Shown: positions 1 to 8,545 of the stretch, piece by piece
How positions within the stretch are numbered: position 1 is the first letter of the stretch
Layout: each line of letters starts with the position of its first letter
From: Pleurotus ostreatus/Saccharomyces cerevisiae fusant
Taxonomy: Eukaryota; Opisthokonta
Assembly (NCBI GenBank): GCA_024196135.1
Contig: JAMQCK010000328.1
Coordinates: 1-28,165, forward strand
Reading direction: 5' to 3'
DNA: 28,165 nt
The notes under the pieces: generated by a model
The model's input: only the letters and a program-made list of their open reading frames with translations
What the model was told of the DNA's origin: nothing
Database searches by the model: none
Made by a program: the position numbers and the translations under genes

Positions 1-437
1 GCCCAACAGACCGCTATTTCGCCGCCCAGTCTCTGGACAATCAAATCCTCGTCTACAGTACGGACAATTTCCGCCAGAACCGCAAGAAGCGGTTCGCGGG
101 GCACTCTGTCGCGGGGTACGCCTGCCAGGTGGGCTTCTCCCCCGACGGCAAGTGGCTCAGCAGCGGTGACGCCGAGGGGAACATGGTGTTTTGGGACTGG
201 AAGACTTGCCGGATAAAGACGAAGCTCAAGGCACATTCCAAAGTCGTCATTGCGCACGAGTGGCTGCCGCACGAGACTGTAAGTGCTGCTGTCGTCATTT
301 AGATATTTGACTGACGGGTCTGTAGTCCAAGGTCGTCACGGCGTCGTGGGATGGTCTCATCAAGCTATGGGTACGTCGGTTGATAACGTCCTACGAGAAC
401 ATCGATCTGACATGCTTGCGCCTCCCTTCAGGATTAG
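1..437 (+). CDS. PRP17: Pre-mRNA-processing factor 17 (WD40), 3' end only
   Basis: The window opens inside this gene, which reads in frame from base 3. The visible part holds the last WD40 blades of PRP17/CDC40, the spliceosomal WD-repeat protein needed for the second catalytic step of splicing in the nucleus. Diagnostic stretches are [27 protein letters not shown], a lysine/histidine-rich [14 protein letters not shown] and the terminal WDGLIKLWD, all close to the human and yeast family ends. Exons: 1-278, 326-370 and 432-437, separated by introns of 48 nt (279-325 region) and 61 nt (371-431). The third exon is only GAT TAG, giving the final Asp of the WDGLIKLWD ending followed by stop; the same terminal Asp is where the human protein ends. 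The 5' part lies outside the window. Identification is secure; the six-base last exon is inferred from the splice signals and family end. Confidence 0.93.
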
Positions 438-1725
438 GGCCCTACATCTTGGACTTCGTACCCAGCCTGTCTACGCAACAGGGATACTTCTACGTGTACA
501 ATATAGCTTATCGATGCACATCCGAAGCTCATGTCGATCGACCTCTCGTAAGCGACTGGACTCACCGCTGGCTCAAGGATCATGTCGTCAGACTATAGCT
601 CGTCCGGAGCTCGCGGGTAGAGGGCGTATCACCCGAGGTCGCATTCAAATATCGTCGATGGTACTTCGCCCATCCTCGAGAGTGATCCGGTACGAGGGTG
701 TGGAGTCCATCATGCGTTGAACTGCATCGACTAGGTCCGATTCTATACTGATCGAGCGTGGCCAACTGCGCATCGCTGTGCTCACCCTTGCTGCACTTCC
801 GTAGGGCCTTGCCCGGAAGATGCGGGCGTGCCAAGTCGCTGAAGTGAACTCCACCTTGAAGCAGAAGCGAGGAGTCAGAGGTGTTGCCGACCTACCTCTC
901 GGGCACTTCAGGAAGTGTGTGAAGGTCAGTCGGTCGAGTTGGGGTCCAGCTCTGCCCTCGCCCGGTCGTTATCCTCGCTGCAGTCAGCTGCCCGGAAGAA
1001 GGACGCCCAGCCATCGGTCGGTCGGACCGGGTCCGAATTCGGTAACAAAGGCATTATCTCACGTGCGTCACGCTAATTCATCCGGCTTTTGCGGGTGCGC
1101 CATCGGCCCTGGAAATCTCCCACTGGTGCATATTTCAGGCGGGAGTGCCTTGGCCAGCTCCGTCTTTCCGACGACCAGAACCCCGTCCGACAGCCTTCGT
1201 CGGCCAGACACCAGTCTAACGACGAGTAAAAGACCTGTGGATTGAAACGCTGAAGATGAACCGTAACGTCACGCTACGGGGTACAAACGTTCTCGCACGT
1301 CGCGAAAGCCGCAGACCGGAATTTGAATCAGAGAGAAAACGGTCCTCTACTCAGGCACGGGAAACGCCACAGCGTGACAGGCACTGTCTCTCCAGGCCCT
1401 CATCGTCGCTTTCCCCTCCTCCTCTGTGTTGTCGGTGTACTCGAAAAAGCCGGTGAATAGAGGGAACGTCTAGTGCTAGCCGTACAAGTACATCTGCCAA
1501 ACGAAATTGACTAGAACTGAGTGCAAGCGAGAAGGAGAGACGAGATACCGGTGACGATCTCGGGGGGAATGCGTCACTGGTGTGACAGCTGAGAACGATC
1601 CGCGTGGGTTGCGACGGTGCGCAGTGGCGTCTGCCCTTTCTCGGCATGCGTATGATTTAAAAGCTCTCGGCCGCGAAGGTCAGGCACTTTTCGCTGTTTG
1701 TCGTCGTTCCCCCCATCTACCCACT
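438..1725. other. Intergenic, no supported gene
   Basis: About 1.3 kb between PRP17 and the peptide-precursor gene. Several ORFs of up to 141 codons are open (for example 820-1245 on the plus strand), but none shows a recognisable domain, a signal peptide, or good splice-bounded extension. The last part is the presumed promoter of the downstream small secreted-peptide gene. Confidence 0.6.
1655..1663 (+). promoter_or_regulatory. Possible TATA-like element before the peptide gene
   Basis: The string ATTTAAAAG lies about 65 bases upstream of the ATG at 1726, an ordinary spacing for a fungal TATA element with a short leader. It is a sequence match only; no transcript start is known. Confidence 0.3.
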
Positions 1726-2057
1726 ATGCACTTCACTCGTGCTATCGCTGCCGCTGCTCTGCTGCTCGCAGCCACCGTCGCCGCCGCACCTGTGCCCGTA
1801 CGTCGTCCTCCTCGCAGCCGTCGACCCTTGCTGACCCCGTCCAGGGCGACGAGCTACCAGAATTGAAACGTGCAGACGCGGGCGTCGTGTCGTCTGACTG
1901 GAAGCGGGAAGCTGGCGTCCCTACCTCCGACTGGAAGCGTGAAGCTGGTGTCCCGACCTCCGACTGGCGACGCGATGTCCCTACATCCGACTGGAGACGC
2001 GGTGTCCCCACGTCCGACTGGAGGAAACGCCAGGGCATCCGCAACTCGGACTGGTAG
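1726..2057 (+). CDS. Secreted Kex2-processed repeat-peptide precursor
   Basis: Two exons, 1726-1797 and 1845-2057, joined across a 47-nt intron (donor GTACGT, branch TGCTGAC, acceptor CAG), give a 94-residue protein. Residues 1-21 are a classic signal peptide with an alanine/leucine core and an AAA-type cleavage site. A short pro-segment ends in LKR; then come six units each closed by KR, RR or RKR, except the last, which ends at the stop: ADAGVVSSDW, EAGVPTSDW twice, DVPTSDW, GVPTSDW and QGIRNSDW. Dibasic sites are kexin (Kex2) substrates, and Kex1 would trim the basic tails, leaving peptides that all end in SDW. Two units begin with Glu-Ala, a dipeptide removed by Ste13-type aminopeptidases in yeast alpha-factor. 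The gene thus resembles fungal kexin-processed peptides or alpha-factor-like precursors. A dikaritin-type RiPP is possible, but no UstY/DUF3328 gene is visible nearby. Function unknown; the peptide processing is inferred. Confidence 0.8.
1872..2054 (+). repeat. Six tandem coding units ending SDW
   Basis: Units span 1872-1907, 1908-1940, 1941-1973, 1974-2000, 2001-2030 and 2031-2054 (36, 33, 33, 27, 30 and 24 bases including processing sites). Units 2-5 share VPTSDW; units 1 and 6 diverge to VVSSDW and IRNSDW. The proline codon is CCT, CCG, CCT and CCC, and the threonine codon ACC, ACC, ACA and ACG across units 2-5, so the core is kept despite silent drift. Confidence 0.85.
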
Positions 2058-2096
2058 CAAGACGTCCTCCAGACTCGGTGTTGCCCACTGCTGTGG

Positions 2097-2146
2097 GTGA
2101 GTCCCCCCTCCCCATGATCTCATGTCCACCCCTAATCGTCCTGCAG
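2097..2146 (+). other. Possible 3'UTR intron of the peptide gene
   Basis: A GTGAGT donor 40 bases after the stop codon is followed by a CCTAATC branch-like site and a CTGCAG acceptor, 50 nt in all, the same size as coding introns in this window. It lies beyond the stop and would not change the protein. Splice signals only. Confidence 0.4.
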
Positions 2147-2317
2147 AACTTATTGACTGCACGAATATCCTCTTCCCCTCCCGGACCTTTCGCACTCGTT
2201 TACTTCCCCGCCGGTTGTACTGTCGCCTTGTATTCTATACTTGGGCTTGCATTTAGCGCTCAGATCTAGTCTGCTGAATTAATTCTCGATCATACCTCGA
2301 CCACCTCAGTCGTATGT

Positions 2318-3154
2318 GTGAATGTGTACCACCCTGCCCTGACGCGCTCCACAACAGACGACCAGGGGACGGCCGCCCTCGACACGACCTCGCCGCGTAT
2401 GCGCGCATGCTCCTCAACACTCCGCATCGCAGGCACCGCGCTGCCCGCGCGTGATAGCCCCCTTTGCACCCTGGACCGAGTTACTGAAGTTGAGGTAGGA
2501 CGCAAGTGTCCGTCCGGGTCTATCTCGCCACTTGCATCAAGCCTTCCTCTGATCAGCCTACCACCGGTGTCCTTCGCTGAATGGCAAGCATACGACATCA
2601 CTGTCGCTGGATCTTCCTGTGCCGCGGCACTTGCCTCTCCAAGGGGTGGGCTTTCCAATGCCTATACACCTCTATCTTGTCCAATCTTGTCTTCCGGTCC
2701 CTCTTCGGTAATCCGCCATATCGAGACGATATTCAGTCCAAATTCCGCCGTCCGAGGCTCAGCTGACGCGCTACTCTTATTTAGCCCGCCTACCCCTCTA
2801 TCGGAGCCTACTTCCTGTCTGTTGTCGCTCTATCCTGTCCCCCATAACGACTTGCGTATGGCATTCGTCCTCGCTTCCGCCACAGCTCAGCTGTACGTCT
2901 CTTCTGGCATGGTGAAAGCACACCTACGCGAATGTCTTCCATCAGAAGCTTGCTCTTCAAGTACCCTCCTTCTGAGCGACCGACAAGCTCGAGGTTTCTT
3001 TACGCCAGCCCCCGAGTGTTTCTGCAGCCTCTTCGACGACGATGCCGTCATGCTGAATCAGACGCTATTCATCACCGCACCATCGCCGCTTCCCCATCAA
3101 GTACTGCTCCGAGTGGCGCGCACTTCGAGACGCTCGGTCACTTCACTTGCATGA
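2318..3154 (+). CDS. Doubtful ORF, unknown 278-residue product
   Basis: A single open frame of 278 codons, longer than expected by chance at this base composition, in an otherwise gene-poor 1.8-kb stretch. The translation is rich in Ser, Pro, Leu and Ala, has no signal peptide, no clear membrane helix and no motif I recognise. Codon use is mixed and not strongly biased to C/G at third positions, unlike the confident genes here. It could be an unspliced exon of an unknown protein, a decayed gene, or a chance ORF. No neighbour suggests a role. Confidence 0.2.
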   Translation: MNVYHPALTRSTTDDQGTAALDTTSPRMRACSSTLRIAGTALPARDSPLCTLDRVTEVEVGRKCPSGSISPLASSLPLISLPPVSFAEWQAYDITVAGSSCAAALASPRGGLSNAYTPLSCPILSSGPSSVIRHIETIFSPNSAVRGSADALLLFSPPTPLSEPTSCLLSLYPVPHNDLRMAFVLASATAQLYVSSGMVKAHLRECLPSEACSSSTLLLSDRQARGFFTPAPECFCSLFDDDAVMLNQTLFITAPSPLPHQVLLRVARTSRRSVTSLA

Positions 3155-3884
3155 ACGGCACTCTGAGGCCTTCGCCTTCTCGCCGACCTCGATACCCGGT
3201 GAGGCTACCCCGAGCGTCGTTGACAAAAGCCTTCTCGTTATGAAACAACGCCTCCTCACGGCGCGGCTTTTACCTGGAGTGAAAGGCCGACGACAGAAGT
3301 GGCTTCCCTATCTGTTCGCCTTGCCGAGGCATGTGGCGCGCGATACGCATTCGTCGACGATCAATCATCAGCAACAATGCCGGAGGAGGGGCCGCTATCG
3401 TAGTACCTCACGAGTTGTGGCGCATGTCCGCTGTTCATGCCTGGTCAATCGATGCCACTCTCGGGCTCTTCTTTTGACTGTTGACGACAGCTTGTAGCGA
3501 TCCCCAGTATGCGTGGGCATCCACGAAAACACCTATCAACAACTTGCGCCTTCACTTCGTCCCTCGGGAAAGTTGTCAACGTGTCGAACGTTTGAGCTTA
3601 GCACATTCAAACGTTCATCAAGTCTTCCTTGCTCTCCCCAAGTTGTTATAGTCTCCATGCCTGCGGCTCTCAAGTGATTCCTGCACGTGCTTCTATTGAC
3701 CCTACACGCTCAAATGATAGAAACAAGAGACTTGCCCAGAGACACGTCAAAGTACAAATCTGAGTGGTAGACACCTCATGGTCATGGTCGCAGACGTGCT
3801 AGTATGCAGCAGGAATGAACCCTACATAGTTGTCCATCGCAAACCTACAGAGTGTATGTTGATCATATTGCACCCAATTATCCC
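3155..3884. other. Intergenic, no supported gene
   Basis: Short frames are open on the plus strand up to about 3497, but they are interrupted by stops and match nothing I recognise. The right part should hold the 3' untranslated region of the RINT1 gene on the minus strand. The only clear structure is the inverted repeat at 3586-3616. Confidence 0.5.
3586..3616. repeat. Perfect 10-bp inverted repeat
   Basis: Arms GAACGTTTGA (3586-3595) and TCAAACGTTC (3607-3616) are exact reverse complements, with an 11-nt spacer. It sits about 270 bases beyond the stop of the minus-strand RINT1 gene. It could form a hairpin in RNA or be a dimeric protein-binding site. Confidence 0.6.
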
Positions 3885-6800
3885 TCAGGCTTGGAAATCC
3901 TCCCTCCTTCTGAGCACCCTCCCTACCTCGTCCCGGTCCATCTCCCCAAGCCCGACAGCATGCATAACAGCCTCGCGCCACTGAGCATCGTCTGTCGGCC
4001 CGAATGTTGCTGCTACGACCTCCGCCCACGCTGGCCCCTCTGCCGCAATTAACCGCCCGCCCTGCAGCAGCCTAAGCCACGGCGCCTCCACTCGCGTACG
4101 AGGAAGCACCCCGCCAAGCGCGCCCAAACAAGTCTCGAGCCATAGTCCATTCTCCGCGGCGCATCGGCGTCCCTCTTGCAGGCTAAGCCGGCCGCGGTAC
4201 AGGATGGCGCGCTGCAGGACGTGCTCGGCAATCGAGGACGCGATGCGTCGGTAGATGGCCGCGACGGAGGCGGTTGGGAGCGTCGTGCGCAGGAAAGTGA
4301 GATGCGCGCTGAGCAGGGCTATCGCGGGAAGCAAAGTTTGCGAGACGGCGATCTCATCTTCATCTTGCTGCGCGCTTTCGGGTCTGCAAGGCAGGTCAAC
4401 TTCACGGCGGAGAAGGGAGGGGAAGCAAGCGCACGAGTTTAGCCACTGCATGTGGGGTTTGAGGGCGTTTTGAACCTCGTTGGAGACTTGCAGCACGATC
4501 ATGTCGTCTGCGCGCTCCACTAGCTTACGGTATACGTCGATGAGCGCGTCGAAGATGGTGTTCTCTGGCGCCGCATCTTCGCCTGACGTTGGCTCAGGGA
4601 GCAACGTGCTGGCCTTGACGCGAGCCTTCAGTCCAGGGGAGCGGTTTATCTCGGCCCATAGCTCCAAGAAGAACTACGCAGAGTGAGCTTCTCCTCCCAG
4701 AACTTTGGCGGAACGCACGTACCAAGTCCTCGCCCCAGCCCTGCAGGGCAGCCTCGAGGTAACGCGCACTAAGCCACGCTTTCGCGAGCTTCTTCACACC
4801 CTCGACCCCTGCTGTGAGCCGTTGCGTGTCGACGTTCATTCCTCCATCTTCCCTGCCGCCGAAGCTGAGGGCCCCCGGTACCGCACGCAGAAGCGCAGAG
4901 GAGAGTGTCTCGAAGGCATCGAGAGAGGAAGATATCCGCCCTTGGAAGTGGTCCAATATGGGAAGCTGTACCGTAGTCAGGAAGCGGGTCTTCCGTGCTG
5001 CGTTGGGAAGCGGCGAGTAGCGGTCTGAAGGGCATCAGAAACGGGATCGGAGCGCCCGAGGAGTGCCGCGTACCGGTAATCTGCTCAACGAGGGCCTTCA
5101 CCCGGCGCGCCGCGTTCGTTCCCTTGTGCTCCCGCGGCCCTTCCTCACCATCGTCATCCGCAATCTGCCACGCATCGGCCGCGCTGATGATGTCGTGATA
5201 CTGGTCTTCCGCGACTGCAAGGATGCGTGAGAAGCTGTCTTCGTACATGAACGACCCGCGAGACATACAGCGCTTCTCGCCTTCCATCCAGGCGTCGAAC
5301 CACTCCTTGGTGCCGAGCACCGTCTCGCTCACGCCTTCCCACTGGTCTGAGTCGTCGACAGTGGACGCGCCCGATGTCCCGCGGAGGGAGAATCCCTGCT
5401 CGACAAGTGTGGCATCGAAGCTGAGCGTTTGATAGATGGTATGTGCCAGTAGTGAGGCCCGCTGCAGCAGTAAGGGTATAGTGCGCTTCAGCTTCCGCTG
5501 CACTAGCGGCAGAAGACAGTAGGTGAATTCACGCTATAGCGGATGAGTGAGAGAGCCTTCATTTTCGGAGGCAGGTCTTACCGAAGCGATGATGTCCCGA
5601 TGCTCGGATGCGTTGAGGAGGGTTTGGATGACCGTGTCCATGAAGACCCGATGCTCGTGCGCAACGTTGGCCACATGAGTGAGATACCATTCAGGCTGAG
5701 CAACAGTCAGGACCTGACTTGAACGCAGGTGTCTGGCAAATGCACACCTTATCCAGCCGATTTGTCGGCCGAGTACCTTCGAAATGGTACTTGAAGCGAA
5801 GCGCGACCGGTCGTACGAGCGCTTGTAACGGGTAGAGCCCAGCCTTTTCCGTACCGAGCGCAGACCGCATCTTCGAACCTCTGTCGAATGTCAAACTTTG
5901 TCACGAATTTCTCTCGATCAATGCTCACATATCCTGCAGGCGAAGTAGATTGTAGAATGCGTGTTCGAACGTCTTGCGGGTCTCTTTACTGGCCGAAACC
6001 CAGTCCACCTCCATCGGCCACTTCAGCTGCTCCGCGACGTCCAACAACGCGCTGTATATCGTCAGAAAGGGAAGCAAAACATCTGGGTCAACGCACGTAG
6101 ACAAGGTCTGCTTGATGTCGGACCAAGTTTTCTCGCGCACTTCCTCCAAAAAGGCCACAAGATGGAGCTTCTGCTGGCCGGAAGCGTCCTCAACGGATGA
6201 GCAGTACTCGTCGACTTGCGCAACACAGTTCTGCAAGGCACTGTACTTCTCAAGGGATGCTGGTGTGAGGACCTGAGAAGGCCCCAGAGAACTTATTTGC
6301 GCTATTGCCGCCTCGCTGAAGAGACTTATAAGCACACACAGAGACTATGTTCATATGCCGAGACTCACCTCAAACTCAAGGCCTTTTCTAAGATCTGCAC
6401 GTATCCCTTCACATTGCCGAGGTCCTTCAGATTGCGATGCTGAGTCTCAATATCCTCAAGCAGCGTTGTCTCCCCAGGGCCCGCAGACATGGAGGACAGC
6501 AGCTCATCGGAGAGTTGGGAGAGCTCGTCGGTGAGGGAATGTCGCAGGAGGGAAAGCTCCTGCGCGGTATGCGCTCGCTCGGAGATCTTCGTCCGAGCGT
6601 CCAGCAGCAATGTACTTGTGCTCGCCTGAGAGGCAGCTAGCTATACTAGGGCGTCTCAGCAACCATGCACTCGCAGCAGAGGGTCACGCACATCGCGCTG
6701 AAGTTGCTCATGCCGAATGGCCGCCTGGTGGAAGTCGTCATCGAGGGTGTCGAGGTCGTCGATGGAGTGGAAGCGGGAGTCGAGGGATGCGAGAACGGAT

Positions 6801-6889
6801 TGCTGCGACTTTCTCCTGTCGGGAGGGGCGAGCAGAGTCTTGAGCTGGGTGGAAGTCATGGTAGGCGCGTCCAAGTCGCGTTCACTCAC
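3885..6889 (-). CDS. RINT1/TIP20 family vesicle-tethering protein
   Basis: Eight exons on the minus strand (6889-6671, 6625-6369, 6315-5929, 5880-5748, 5695-5582, 5533-5074, 5024-4723, 4673-3885) join in frame to an 886-residue protein; introns are 45-53 nt. The family is Dsl1/NRZ tethers (yeast Tip20, human RINT1), which capture COPI vesicles returning from Golgi to ER at the ER membrane. Evidence: coiled-coil-like N-terminal 150 residues, then LVRPVALRFKYHFEG and TNRLDKPEWYLTHV near residues 305-340, matching the conserved RFKYHF...PEW block, the EWFDAW segment near 447, ITDRYSPLP, and a C-terminal alpha-helical bundle. Junctions LDK|PEWYL and LSL|SEAAIAQ agree with the family. Start: 6889 is the longest; the in-frame Met at 6859 (MTSTQLKTLL) is an equally plausible start. 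The gene is head to head with the hydrolase at 6926. Strong family call; exact partners inferred. Confidence 0.88.
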
Positions 6890-6925
6890 GTCGTCGCCGG
6901 CCCGTGCTTTCCGGAGACGTCACTG

Positions 6926-8205
6926 ATGCTCTTCCACTCACCATCATGGACTCGGGCGACGCGATGCGTACTACTCGCGTCGCGTAACGCTCACACGTCT
7001 GCGTCAAGCGTGGTAGACCTCAGTTACACAAAGCATGCTCCGCCAAATGCAAACGAGACCAACCGTTCACTCGTTCTCCTGCATGGCTTGTTGTTAGTCG
7101 CTACGAGGACCTCTCGAATTCCCCTTGCTCATTCCATCCCGCACACAACAGCGGGTCCAAACGAAACTGGGCGTCTCACGCAAGGGCATTTGCTAATGAG
7201 CTCAATCGAACGATCTACGCTCTGGTGGGCAAACCCGCACCCGTCCTTCTGCACTCGTGAACGACTTACAGGATCTTCGCAACCATGGTGCATCCCCTCA
7301 TAAAGCGCCTATGACGTACAGTGCTATGGCCGGCGATGTTCTGCACTTTCTTCGGGCGCACAAACTGAAGAATGTGTCTTTACTTGGACATTCGATGTGA
7401 GTGAACGAAGGATGGGGCGCGAGACCATTCGTTCTTACGCCTCTAGGGGGGGCAAGGTCGCCATGACTGTCGCGCTCAATCCCAGCCTTCCTGAGGGTCT
7501 GCTGGAGAACCTCATTGTCGAAGATACGGCTCCTTCTGCGGGAGCTCAAATGACTGAATTTCCCGGTTATATCAAGGGTATGAGGGAAGTCAACGCCGCT
7601 AAGGTGACCAGTCGGAAAGAAGCTGCCGACATACTATCTGGATGGGAAAAGGTCGAACGTGCAGGCTCTGAGCCTATATAAGAGCTAACCTGCGCCCAGG
7701 ACCCCGCCACTCTACAATTCCTGCTGACCAACTTGGAGTTGCCGCCTGTGGTCGAGTATGCGCGCTTCAAGATCCCCGTGGATATTCTCGAAGAATACAC
7801 GCCCACTATGGGCGACTTCCCGTACGCGCCTGGCGAGCGGCAATGGTCTGGAAGAACCCTCTTTATCAGAGGCACGAAGAGCAAGTGAGTCGCATGTGCG
7901 CCGCGCCATCCTCTTTTTTGTGCTAAATCGGCCAGGTATATGAACGAACGCAATATGCAGGTCGTACGGCAGATGTTTCCGAACATGCAGTTAGCAGAAC
8001 TTCCGGCGGGGCATTGGGGTAAGTCATTTGTGTCCTCTTGAATTTGCTTACTGGACGTGCATCGCGCTTGCAGTGCATTCGGAGAGGTAAGAAATTTCGC
8101 GCTCAACACCGGCTTCCAAGACACAATTCTTTCCACAGGCCTCAAGAGTTCCGAAAGCTGGTCTCGCAGTTTATCGGCCCTGTCCATCGATCATCTAGTG
8201 ACTGA
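6926..8205 (+). CDS. ABHD11-like mitochondrial alpha/beta hydrolase, copy 1
   Basis: Eight exons (6926-7092, 7152-7224, 7272-7396, 7447-7651, 7700-7884, 7936-8018, 8074-8086, 8139-8205) give 305 residues. An Arg/Ser/Ala-rich N-terminus lacking acidic residues for about 28 positions fits a mitochondrial targeting sequence. The fold is an alpha/beta hydrolase: LVLLHGLFGSKRNW (oxyanion region), DLRNHGASPH at 81-90, GHSMGG with nucleophile Ser121, and HWVHSERP with the catalytic His278. Human ABHD11 and yeast Imo32 share these motifs; ABHD11 is linked to protecting lipoylated 2-oxoglutarate dehydrogenase, but the substrate here is not shown. The seventh exon is only 13 nt. The fourth intron has an unusual donor GTCGAA. 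A near-identical paralogue follows 340 bp downstream with the same exon plan, so this is a tandem duplication. Confidence 0.88.
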
Positions 8206-8545
8206 GCCGTCCTAACGGTCTTTTTTATGCAGTCTCATAGGTAGTCAGGATTCCCGCCGCGCAGCCGTCTGCGCAGCGAGCCTCAATTATATCTTCCGGT
8301 AGTCTGAATTTGTGGCACCAATCGAGTTTGCAACGCGAATGAGCGCCGCTTTACGGTTCCCGAAGATTGAAAATGGCTCTCACAACAGGAAAAAAAGAGG
8401 CACAGGCTAAGCTCGTTACCTCCTGGTCTCCGAGCACAAGTGGCAAGAAAGCTGAAGCAGAGACTGGCCTCGTCAGTTGGGTGGCATTGATGGCTTGCGC
8501 GTGGCACGGTAGTGGCCGGACCGGGTGAATTGATCGACGTCATCC
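8206..8545. other. Spacer between hydrolase copies
   Basis: Holds the 3' end of copy 1 transcript and the promoter of copy 2. I see no TATA box, RNA gene or repeat. Confidence 0.5.

Noticed and set aside
820..1245. 141-codon ORF downstream of PRP17
   Set aside because: No domain, biased composition, no splice-consistent extension; probably a chance frame in GC-rich DNA.
1726..2057. Interpretation as a basidiomycete mating pheromone precursor
   Set aside because: Those precursors lack a signal peptide and end in a CaaX box; this one has a signal peptide, dibasic sites and ends in Trp.
3250..3500. Fragments that read vaguely like a heterokaryon-incompatibility (HET) domain (AEACGARYAFVDDQ)
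   Set aside because: Similarity is weak, confined to one short frame, and stops follow at once; not enough to call a pseudogene.
438..3884. A RiPP cluster around the SDW-peptide precursor
   Set aside because: No UstY/DUF3328, methyltransferase, oxidase or transporter gene is visible next to it; neighbours are housekeeping.
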